Of a DNA stretch of 64,000 nt, positions 54,469-61,993 are shown in pieces. The DNA comes from Rhizobium lusitanum. Its GTDB lineage: Bacteria; Pseudomonadota; Alphaproteobacteria; Rhizobiales; Rhizobiaceae. Numbering within the stretch: the stretch's first letter is position 1; each line of letters starts with the position of its first letter. The notes under the pieces were generated by a model. It was not told the origin of the DNA. It saw nothing but the letters and a program-made list of their open reading frames with translations, and made no database searches. Position numbers and translations under genes: made by a program. The stretch covers positions 62,001-126,000 of the forward strand of contig NZ_CP050308.1 of the NCBI RefSeq assembly GCF_014189535.1, given 5' to 3'.

Positions 54469-55448
54469 TGGCCGACGCTGAGGCAAGGTTCGCTATGCGC
54501 GACTACGGGCCGATGGTCCTCTTCGCCTCCACCACCATCGGCGGCATGATCTTCATCTGGACCTCAAAGCTTTTGGACTGGCCGCTGCCGGTCGTGACTG
54601 GCGTGCCGCTGTTGCTGATGGCGATCTATTTCGTGGCTTCGCTGGCCTTCGCGGGGTTTCGCCTGCAGAACGAGCAGACGGGCGACAATCTCTACTACAT
54701 GGGATTCCTCTTCACCCTGTCGAGCCTCGGCGTCTCGCTCTATCTCTTCGCCGGCGAGACCTCGATCGAGACGATCGTCCGCAATTTCGGCATCGCTGTC
54801 ACTTCGACCATCGCCGGCGTGACGCTGCGCATTCTCTTCAATCAGATGCGGCGCGATCCGATCGACATCGAGCGCAGTACGCGCCACGAGCTGGCCGAGA
54901 TGACGCGGCGGGTGCGCACGGAGCTTGACGCTTCGTCGCGCGAATTCGCCCATTACCGGCGAGTCAGCCAGCAAATGTTGTCGGAAGGGTTCGAGGAGAT
55001 TGGGCGCCAGGCCGAGCGTAACGGCGAAGAAATCCAGAAGATACTCGAGGTCCTGGCGAAACAGGCGGTCAAGCCGATCAACGAGGCGGCGGCGCAACTG
55101 ACGGAGACGACCTCTCAGCTATCCGAGATCATCGGAAAATTCGGCACCGCCGTCGAAACAGTCGGCAAGAAGCTCGAGGATATTCGCGCGCCGGAAGATG
55201 TGGTTCGGGCCGAACTCGCGCCGGCCATCGCCGCCATCAAGGACATGGCCGAAGCGCAGTTGCAGCCGTTGCGGAATATCGAACGGACGCTGAGCCGGAT
55301 CGCGGATCTGCCGGGACGGCCACTATCGCCTGAACTCAAATTGGTTGATGCGCAGCCTGAGAAATCGTCCGCAGTCGAGACCGCGCCCACTCATGAAGAC
55401 GTGCTCTCCGTGACGGCGGGTCGCAAACGCCGGTGGCATCTATGGTGA
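54468..55448 (+). CDS. Envelope module gene C: MotA/ExbB/ZorA-like membrane protein with cytoplasmic coiled coil
   Basis: A 326-residue protein with four transmembrane helices (14-34, 41-63, 76-95, 101-125). The last helix reads FGIAVTSTIAGVTLRILF, like the small-residue and Thr-bearing pore helix of MotA/TolQ-type stators. A long helical tail (134-285) follows, then a basic end (RKRRWHLW). The tail recalls ZorA of Zorya more than flagellar MotA. ATG at 54468 overlaps the gene B stop (TGATG), and its own stop overlaps gene D by 7 nt. Remote homology only; it needs structure-based comparison. Confidence 0.65.
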   Translation: MADAEARFAMRDYGPMVLFASTTIGGMIFIWTSKLLDWPLPVVTGVPLLLMAIYFVASLAFAGFRLQNEQTGDNLYYMGFLFTLSSLGVSLYLFAGETSIETIVRNFGIAVTSTIAGVTLRILFNQMRRDPIDIERSTRHELAEMTRRVRTELDASSREFAHYRRVSQQMLSEGFEEIGRQAERNGEEIQKILEVLAKQAVKPINEAAAQLTETTSQLSEIIGKFGTAVETVGKKLEDIRAPEDVVRAELAPAIAAIKDMAEAQLQPLRNIERTLSRIADLPGRPLSPELKLVDAQPEKSSAVETAPTHEDVLSVTAGRKRRWHLW

Positions 55449-56455
55449 TACGCGCCACAGACGCCAAGCCGAAGCTGGAACACAAGGGCTACAATCGTGG
55501 CCTCATCCTCGGCTTGACCATGGCTGAATCCATGCTGCTCCTGGTCTTTTGCCTGTTGCTGGTCGCGGCGGCGATGATTTCGCAGGAGCGGAGCCATCGC
55601 TATGAAGCAGAGCGCAAACTGAAGGAGGCCGAGCAGCAGCTTGTCCTTCTGGAACAGAAGCGTTCCGAGCAGAGTTGGCTCATCGTACAATTGCAAAGGC
55701 AGCTCAAGTCCGGCGATCTCTCGCCGGCGGACCAGGTGAAGCTGGAAAAGGAGTGGCGCGAACTGGTACTGGCGCGCGAAACCCTTGATAGTCTCAACAT
55801 GGAGGGGACGACATCGGAGGATCTGCGCGACCTTGCCAAGGTGGCCGAGGTGCTGAAGCAGCATGGCGTCGATCTTGCCAAGGCGCCCGACGAAATGAAC
55901 AAGCTCCTCGCTGGAGGGCTTGGCGGAACAGGGCCCCACGAGTGGCCGCCGATCATCAATCTCGAGGACGTCAGGACGAACTATTTCCAGTCGGGCAGCA
56001 CCGAATTGACCAAGACCTTCGTGCAGTTGCTCGACACCACGGTTGTCAATGAGATCGCCGGCAATCTGAGCGCCTATGGAGCCAACATTGTCGAGGTGAT
56101 CGGCCATACGGACGAACAGCCGGTCGCGCGGAAAATCTCAAATCTCGACGACACATTGATCGGCGCCATGGATGGCAGGTTGCCGATATCGGCCGTCGAG
56201 CCGTCCGACAATGCCGGGCTTGGTTTGGCACGCGCCATCGCCGTCGCCAATGTTCTGAAAGCCAATCCAAAGCTGAAGAATGCGACGATCCTGCCGATGT
56301 CGGCCGCCCAGCTGATCCTGCCCGGCGATACGATCTCGGCGGGGCAGGCGGGTGCTGTTGAAACCCGCCGCCGCATCGAAATCCGCGTCCGCGGCAGGAC
56401 CACGCCTGTCGCGGTGGTCGACGGGACAGCGCCTCTCCCCGTCAGTGTGCACTGA
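55442..56455 (+). CDS. Envelope module gene D: MotB/ZorB-like OmpA-domain protein
   Basis: A 337-residue protein with one N-terminal transmembrane helix (20-46, GLILGLTMAESMLLLVFCLL), a coiled coil (47-115) and a C-terminal OmpA-type peptidoglycan-binding domain (about 175-317). The latter has NYFQSGSTELT, VEVIGHTDEQPV with Asp224, GLARAIAVANVLK and the closing RRRIEIRV. The TM helix has Glu29, near where MotB carries its proton-binding Asp. An unusual insert (about 228-255) lies between HTD and the ARA helix. ATG 55442 overlaps gene C by 7 nt. The stop is 27 nt from the convergent ABC-F gene. Confidence 0.8.
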   Translation: MVIRATDAKPKLEHKGYNRGLILGLTMAESMLLLVFCLLLVAAAMISQERSHRYEAERKLKEAEQQLVLLEQKRSEQSWLIVQLQRQLKSGDLSPADQVKLEKEWRELVLARETLDSLNMEGTTSEDLRDLAKVAEVLKQHGVDLAKAPDEMNKLLAGGLGGTGPHEWPPIINLEDVRTNYFQSGSTELTKTFVQLLDTTVVNEIAGNLSAYGANIVEVIGHTDEQPVARKISNLDDTLIGAMDGRLPISAVEPSDNAGLGLARAIAVANVLKANPKLKNATILPMSAAQLILPGDTISAGQAGAVETRRRIEIRVRGRTTPVAVVDGTAPLPVSVH

Positions 56456-56482
56456 GGGCACACTGCCCCAACGTTCCTATGC

Positions 56483-58105
56483 TCAGCTATGCAGGCCGGG
56501 CGCCTCATGGCCAGTGCGCGCCACATATTCCGTATAACCGCCGCCATACTGGTGGACGCCTTCGGGCGTCAGCTCGAGCACGCGGTTGGAGAGCTCCGCG
56601 AGGAAATGCCGGTCATGTGAGACGAACAGCATGGTGCCCTCGTATTGCGACAGCGCCTTGATGAGCATTTCCTTGGTGTCGAGATCGAGATGGTTCGTCG
56701 GTTCGTCGAGCACGAGGAGGTTCGGCGGGTTGAAGAGCATGATCGCCATGACAAGCCGCGCCTTCTCGCCACCCGACAACACCCGGCATCGCTTCTCGAC
56801 ATCGTCGCCGGAGAACCCGAAACATCCGGCAAGCGCGCGCAGGGAGCCTTGGCCCGCCTGCGGGAAATCGTGTTCGAGCTGCTGGAACACGGTGCGTTCA
56901 CCGTCGAGAAGGTCCATGGCATGCTGGGCGAAATAACCCATCTTGACGCTGGCGCCCAAGGCAACGCTGCCTTCATCCGGCTGCGTCGAACCCGCTACCA
57001 GCTTCAGCAAGGTGGACTTGCCGGCGCCATTGATGCCCATGATGCACCAGCGCTCCTTGCGCCGTACCATGAAATCCAGCCCTTCATAGATGACACGGCT
57101 GCCATACTTCTTGTGGACGTTCTTCAGATTGACCACGTCTTCGCCTGAGCGCGGTGCCGGCTGGAACTCGAAAGCGACCGTCTGGCGGCGCTTCGGCGGC
57201 TCCACCCGGTCGATCTTCTCCAGCTTCTTGACGCGGCTCTGCACTTGCGAGGCATGCGAGGCACGGGCCTTGAAGCGTTCGATGAACTTGATTTCCTTGG
57301 CAAGCATTGCCTGCTGACGCTCGAATTGCGCCTGCTGCTGCTTCTCGTTCTGCGCCCGCTGCTGTTCGTAGAACTCGTAGTCGCCCGAATAGCTCGTCAG
57401 CGAGCCGGCGTCGATTTCGATGATTTTGGTGACGATGCGGTTCATGAACTCGCGGTCGTGCGAGGTCATCAACAGTGCGCCTTCGTAGCCCTTCAGGAAT
57501 TCCTCCAGCCAGATCAGGCTTTCGAGATCCAGATGGTTGCTTGGTTCGTCGAGTAGCATGACATCGGGGCGCATGAGGAGAATGCGGGCGAGCGCCACGC
57601 GCATTTTCCAACCGCCCGACAGCCCGCCGACGTCGCCGTCCATCATCTCTTCGGTGAAGCTCAAGCCCGCCAGCACTTCGCGGGCGCGGCCCTCCAGAGC
57701 ATAGCCGTCCAGCTCCTCGTAGCGCGCCTGCACCTCGCCATAGCGCTCGATGATATCGTCCATGTTATCGGCCTGATCGGGATCGATCATGGCCGCCTCA
57801 AGCTCGCGCAGTTCGGCGGCGACGATGCTGACCGGACCAGCACCTTCCATAACCTCGGAGACGGCGCTGCGGCCTTCCATCTCGCCGACATCCTGATTGA
57901 AGTAGCCGATGGTGATGCCCTTGTCGGCGGAGACTTGCCCTTCGTCGGGCAGCTCCTGTCCGGTAATCATCCGGAACAGCGTCGTCTTGCCGGCGCCGTT
58001 GGGGCCGACGAGCCCGACGCTCTCGCCCCTGTTGAGCGCTGCGGACGCCTCGATAAAGAGGATGCGGTGGCTGTTCTGCTTGCTGATGTTTTCGATACGG
58101 ATCAT
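56483..58105 (-). CDS. ABC-F family ATPase
   Basis: A 540-residue protein with two ABC domains and no membrane segments, hence a ribosome-associated ABC-F type rather than a transporter. Domain 1: Walker A GPNGAGKT (34-41), signature LSGGWKMR, Walker B MLLDEPSNHLD. The interdomain linker (about 235-310) is Gln/Arg-rich and charged (EQQRAQNEKQQQAQFERQQ). Domain 2: GINGAGKS, LSGGEKAR, LLVLDEPTNHLD. The exact subfamily (YbiT or Uup-like) is not settled. ATG 58105. Confidence 0.93.
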   Translation of the reverse strand: MIRIENISKQNSHRILFIEASAALNRGESVGLVGPNGAGKTTLFRMITGQELPDEGQVSADKGITIGYFNQDVGEMEGRSAVSEVMEGAGPVSIVAAELRELEAAMIDPDQADNMDDIIERYGEVQARYEELDGYALEGRAREVLAGLSFTEEMMDGDVGGLSGGWKMRVALARILLMRPDVMLLDEPSNHLDLESLIWLEEFLKGYEGALLMTSHDREFMNRIVTKIIEIDAGSLTSYSGDYEFYEQQRAQNEKQQQAQFERQQAMLAKEIKFIERFKARASHASQVQSRVKKLEKIDRVEPPKRRQTVAFEFQPAPRSGEDVVNLKNVHKKYGSRVIYEGLDFMVRRKERWCIMGINGAGKSTLLKLVAGSTQPDEGSVALGASVKMGYFAQHAMDLLDGERTVFQQLEHDFPQAGQGSLRALAGCFGFSGDDVEKRCRVLSGGEKARLVMAIMLFNPPNLLVLDEPTNHLDLDTKEMLIKALSQYEGTMLFVSHDRHFLAELSNRVLELTPEGVHQYGGGYTEYVARTGHEAPGLHS

Positions 58106-58243
58106 ATTGTCTACGCGAGGCCTGAAGAGAGAGATTTTGGCGCCCTTATGCCACGTGTCTCTCGGTCTGTCCCAGGTTTTCAGCCATCCGATCCGTCGAA
58201 AATCGCCGCCGATACGAGAAGAGCACAGTCGGCCGGGCCGCTG

Positions 58244-59533
58244 CTATACAGCCTCGGTCTTTTCGGGTGACAGCAGAAGCTTGTCGATCCGCCGGCCGTC
58301 GAGATCGATGACCTCGAAGCGCCAGCCGTTCCTGCTGAAGCTCTCCCCGAGTTCCGGAAGGTGCTTCAGCTCCTCCAGGACCAGACCCGCGACGGTCTGG
58401 TATTCGGCATCCTCGTCCAGCGGGATGTTCATGAACTCCGAGAATTCGTCTATCGGCATCCATCCGGAAACGAGATAGGAGCCGTCGTCACGGCGAACGA
58501 TCGCCGGCTCCTCGCCGGCGTCTGTCTGGAATACGCCCATGATCGCTTCCATGATGTCGCCGGAGGTGACGACGCCTTCGAAGTGTCCGTATTCGTCGAA
58601 GACAAGCACCATGTCGGTGGGCGACGTGCGGATCATCTGGATGACGGTGTTGGCGGTGGCAAGATCCGACACGACGGGAACCTCGCGCGTCAGCGCCTTG
58701 ATATCGGCGTGGCCGTCGGTGGATATCGCGTCATAATAGTCCTTGACGAACAGAATGCCGAGAACCTCGTCGGAACTTCCCCTGCGTACGGGAAGCTGCG
58801 AACGGTTGGTCCTATGAAGCTGCGCGCGTATCTCTTCCGCACTGTCGTCGACGTCGATCAGCTCGACCTCGCGCCTGGGTGTCATCAGCGCCCGCGCGGT
58901 ACGGTCGGCGAGGCGCATGACGCCGGAAATCATCGCGGACTCTTCCCTCTCGATCACGCCGGCGCTTTGCGCCTCGGCGAGAATGGTCTTGATCTCTTCG
59001 TCGGTGACGCCGTCGCTACCCTTTCCTGATTGCCCGAGAAGGCTGAGCACCAGACGGCCGGAGGCATCGAGAAGCCATACCAGCGGCAAAGCGAACTTCG
59101 AGAGAACGGTCATCGCCGGGGCGACCTTGCTTGCGACCGTCTCGGGAGCCCGGAGCGCAATCTGCTTCGGCACGAGTTCGCCGACGATCAGGGAGAGGTA
59201 GGTGATCGCCATGACGACCGTTCCCACGCCGATGGCGTCGGCCAGCGTTTGGGACATGCCTTGAGCGAGGAGCCAGTTGGTGAAGCGTGCGCCGAGCGTC
59301 GCACCTGAGAATGCGCCGGACAGGACGCCGACGAGCGTGATGCCAATCTGGACCGTCGATAGAAAACGGCCCGGGTGCTCGGTCAGCTTGATCGCCAGGC
59401 GGGCACCTCTGCTGCCCTGATCCGCAAGAACCCTGAGACGTGCCGGTCGGGAGGAAACCACGGCGAGTTCCGACATTGCCAGGACACCGTTGAGGATGGT
59501 CAGCAGGACGACGATTGAAATTTCGAGAAACAA
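58244..59533 (-). CDS. CNNM/DUF21 and CBS-pair membrane protein (HlyC/CorC family)
   Basis: A 429-residue protein with the DUF21 membrane domain (helices at about 5-25, 60-80, 95-120, 130-150; MSELAVVSSRPARLRVLAD near the start), two CBS domains (about 210-330, MTPRREVELIDVDDSAEEI, VVSDLATANTVIQMI) and a C-terminal CorC_HlyC domain (about 345-425). Members are linked to Mg/Co homeostasis or general ion transport, despite the hemolysin name. TTG start at 59533 with AAGAG upstream; the next internal Met is at residue 20, inside the first helix. Confidence 0.88.
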   Translation of the reverse strand: MFLEISIVVLLTILNGVLAMSELAVVSSRPARLRVLADQGSRGARLAIKLTEHPGRFLSTVQIGITLVGVLSGAFSGATLGARFTNWLLAQGMSQTLADAIGVGTVVMAITYLSLIVGELVPKQIALRAPETVASKVAPAMTVLSKFALPLVWLLDASGRLVLSLLGQSGKGSDGVTDEEIKTILAEAQSAGVIEREESAMISGVMRLADRTARALMTPRREVELIDVDDSAEEIRAQLHRTNRSQLPVRRGSSDEVLGILFVKDYYDAISTDGHADIKALTREVPVVSDLATANTVIQMIRTSPTDMVLVFDEYGHFEGVVTSGDIMEAIMGVFQTDAGEEPAIVRRDDGSYLVSGWMPIDEFSEFMNIPLDEDAEYQTVAGLVLEELKHLPELGESFSRNGWRFEVIDLDGRRIDKLLLSPEKTEAV

Positions 59534-59808
59534 AACCGGCTCTTATAATTGATGAGGATGCCAGTAAGGATATGCGTCAATGCCCTGCCGCGCCAGTGGG
59601 GAGGGCGCCATAATATCCTTGAGAGGCTGGTTGCAGGGCTCAAAAGAAGGCCGACTGCCGGTTTTGATCGTTCGGAGATTTTTTATCATGCGATCGATCT
59701 CGATGGCTCCGTCAGGCGAAAAACGCAGGAAGCCTAAAATGCAAACAATCTTCTTTTGAATAAATTTGACGGCCCTCCGGCTTCATGGCTCCGTTCATGG
59801 AGCCAAAG

Positions 59809-60483
59809 ATGCGATCGCTATTCGTCACATGCATTCTGTTTCTAGCCGGGCTTTTATTCTTTTCGGGCGCGACCATCGCAAAGCCTGCAGGCAATATGTC
59901 CGGCTCGCAGACGCATAGTTTTGCGCGGGTAACCGTGAGGACAACCGTACCCATCGGCTGGATCAGCTTCTGCGAAGCCCAGCCCGCCGAATGCGCCGCG
60001 GGGCAGAAGAGCGAAGAATTCGCGAAGGTCGACGAGGACCGATGGGCCGAACTGCAGCAGATCAACCAATTGGTCAATCATGAGATCCAGGGCGTCGGGG
60101 ACGACGACCACTATGGAATTTACAAGATGGGGATCATGAACTGGTGGACCTATCCCGATGACGGCATGGGCAATTGCAACGACTATGTTCTGCTGAAAAG
60201 AAAGCTCCTGATAGAAGCTGGCTGGCCCCACTCGGCCTTGTTGCTGACGGTCGTTCTCGACAAGCATAATGAGGGGCATCTGGTGCTGATGGCGCGAACG
60301 AATGACGGCGATCTCGTTCTGGACAATTTGGACGATGCCGTGAAGACATGGAGCGCGACGGGTTACACCTATATCAAGCGGCAGTCCGCTGACGATCCGA
60401 ATGTCTGGTTCCGACTAGAACCGGGCCGCACGCCCGAAGAACTAGCCATGATCAGCAAGGCTCTGGCAACTCACTTGCACTGA
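59809..60483 (+). CDS. Bacterial transglutaminase-like cysteine peptidase (BTLCP) protein
   Basis: A 224-residue secreted protein. A signal peptide (SLFVTCILFLAGLLFFSGATIA, cleavage about residue 23-24) leads to a papain/transglutaminase-like domain with the triad Cys123 (GMGNCNDYVLLKR), His157 (EGHLVLMAR) and Asp172 (LVLDNL). BTLCPs of proteobacteria work in the periplasm; LapG, a relative, cuts adhesins, but this shorter secreted protein has no lapD beside it. I chose ATG 59809, which has GGAG at correct distance; ATG 59785 and 59797 are in frame. Confidence 0.85.
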   Translation: MRSLFVTCILFLAGLLFFSGATIAKPAGNMSGSQTHSFARVTVRTTVPIGWISFCEAQPAECAAGQKSEEFAKVDEDRWAELQQINQLVNHEIQGVGDDDHYGIYKMGIMNWWTYPDDGMGNCNDYVLLKRKLLIEAGWPHSALLLTVVLDKHNEGHLVLMARTNDGDLVLDNLDDAVKTWSATGYTYIKRQSADDPNVWFRLEPGRTPEELAMISKALATHLH

Positions 60484-60794
60484 TTTGCAGACCAATAGGT
60501 GTCCACGAGCTTCGGTCCGTCGCGGTCAAGGATCGCGAAGTCACCGGGTATGACGACAAAGAAGCGCTCGTTTTTATCCCCCTCGGCGGATTGCTCGTCG
60601 ACAATCCCACAGACGACGAACCCGGGCATCCTGGTGCTTGGCTTGACGCTCGATATATGGATGGCCGACATCGGGACATCAACCCTTCGCACGATCGCGG
60701 CCGCAGCAAGTGTCGGAACGTCGTCCATCGTGGGAATTGCGGCGCCAGGGGCGGCGGCAAGCAGAATGCCTCCGGTCACGAAAAGATGGTTCAC
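60471..60794 (-). CDS. Small secreted hypothetical protein
   Basis: A 107-residue protein starting at GTG 60794 behind an excellent AGAGAGGA site. The N terminus (NHLFVTGGILLAAAPGAAIP) is a signal-like hydrophobic stretch. The mature part ends GDFAILDRDGPKLVDTYWSA. Two Cys (CGIVDEQ and final Cys-Lys) could pair. The 3' end overlaps the convergent BTLCP gene by 13 nt. I do not recognise the family. Confidence 0.55.
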   Translation of the reverse strand: MNHLFVTGGILLAAAPGAAIPTMDDVPTLAAAAIVRRVDVPMSAIHISSVKPSTRMPGFVVCGIVDEQSAEGDKNERFFVVIPGDFAILDRDGPKLVDTYWSANQCK

Positions 60795-60958
60795 CGGGTT
60801 CCTCTCTGAAGCCGTGGGTTTGCGCGCGGGCAGGTGCCGTCTCAACTAAAGTTTATTGTGATTCGCCTCGCGGAAGAACCGCTCAGCCTTGTTTCAGGAG
60901 CTTGTTCGAATATGAAGGCGGTCCTGTGGTCGGTGCCTTTTACGAGAGCGATTATCAA

Positions 60959-61927
60959 ATGCGAACAAGCCTATCGAAGATTTCGGCGACCAGCCTCATT
61001 CTTTTTCTCGCCATTACCTCCACTTGCGCCGCCCGGGACATGGTGCGCGTGCCTTCTGGCAATCGCAATTCCGAGCAGCCCGCAATCCCCAGCACATCGG
61101 CGATGCGTGCCAAGGCCTTCTCGACGACCTATGAGGAGAAATACGAGAAGATCCTCACGGTGCTCCGCCAGGACAAGAGCCTGATGCAGCAGATCAAGAA
61201 GGCTGCCGAAACCTATCAGATCGACCCGATCCACATCATCGGCGCTCTTGTCGGCGAGCATACCTACAACATCACGATCGTCGACAGGGTTCAGTCCTAC
61301 TACGTCAAGGCGCTTGCCTATTCGAAGGCGGACTTCACGTTCAGCTACAAGGGCGTGTCAGTACAGTCCTTCGTGAAGAGGCCGGAATTTGCGCGTTGCA
61401 ATGGCTTCACCGGCAGCACCGAGCTCTGGGAGTGCCGCGACGAGGCGTGGGACCAGAATTTTCGCGGCAAGACCATCGACGGCGTCTCCTATGAGAACAT
61501 GACGTTCCAGCGGGCGTTCTTTCAGCCCTTCTATGCCGGACAGACCTTCGGCCTCGGGCAAATCAGCCCCCTGACGGCGCTGGAGGTCACCGACCGGGTA
61601 CATGTCACCAGTGGATTGGCGAAACTATCGCCGGACGATCCGCAGGCAATATATCGCGACATCATGGATCCGGCGCGCAGCGTTCTCTACATTGCGGCGA
61701 TCATCAGGGATGCCATAGAGGCATACCGGGATCAGGGCTTCGATATCTCCGACAATCCCGGCCTGACCGCAACGCTATACAATGTCGGACAGCCGCGTCG
61801 CCGGGCGCTATCGCTCCGGCAGGATGCCGACAAGCCCGGTGGCCGCAAGCTGCCGGAGGAGAATTATTACGGCTGGCTAGTCAACGACAAGCTGCCGGAG
61901 CTTCAGGGTCTGTTGGCTGGGTCATGA
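60959..61927 (+). CDS. DUF1402-family periplasmic protein
   Basis: A 322-residue secreted protein. The signal (SLSKISATSLILFLAITSTC) is followed by an Ala-Ala-Arg site near residue 25. The remainder matches DUF1402: YQIDPIHIIGALVGEHTYNI, KTIDGVSYENMTFQRAFFQP and GQTFGLGQISPLTALEVTD. The GEHTYN Glu and a GQISP loop recall lytic-transglycosylase folds, so cell-wall activity is possible but unproven. ATG 60959 has GAGAG nine bases upstream. Separate from the BTLCP gene by the antisense small gene. Confidence 0.75.
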   Translation: MRTSLSKISATSLILFLAITSTCAARDMVRVPSGNRNSEQPAIPSTSAMRAKAFSTTYEEKYEKILTVLRQDKSLMQQIKKAAETYQIDPIHIIGALVGEHTYNITIVDRVQSYYVKALAYSKADFTFSYKGVSVQSFVKRPEFARCNGFTGSTELWECRDEAWDQNFRGKTIDGVSYENMTFQRAFFQPFYAGQTFGLGQISPLTALEVTDRVHVTSGLAKLSPDDPQAIYRDIMDPARSVLYIAAIIRDAIEAYRDQGFDISDNPGLTATLYNVGQPRRRALSLRQDADKPGGRKLPEENYYGWLVNDKLPELQGLLAGS

Positions 61928-61933
61928 ATGGCC

Positions 61934-61967
61934 AAAGGCGGGTAAGGCAGCGATGCCGACCGCCTTT
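61934..61967. terminator. Hairpin between convergent genes (DUF1402 and P-type ATPase)
   Basis: AAAGGCGG (61934-61941) pairs with CCGCCTTT (61960-61967) between the two stop codons. It has an 18-nt loop and no T-run on the plus strand, so a bidirectional terminator is only possible. Confidence 0.35.
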
Positions 61968-61993
61968 GCCGTTACAAGCACAGAGGCCTAACC

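Noticed and set aside
52164..56455. Calling the module a Zorya defence system
   Set aside because: Only C/D resemble ZorA/B. No ZorC (EH-signature) or ZorD/ZorE (helicase/nuclease) gene is adjacent, and genes A and B are not Zorya parts.
54468..56455. Calling C/D flagellar MotA/MotB
   Set aside because: No flagellar or chemotaxis genes are near, the MotB Asp is absent, and gene C has an oversized cytoplasmic coiled coil.
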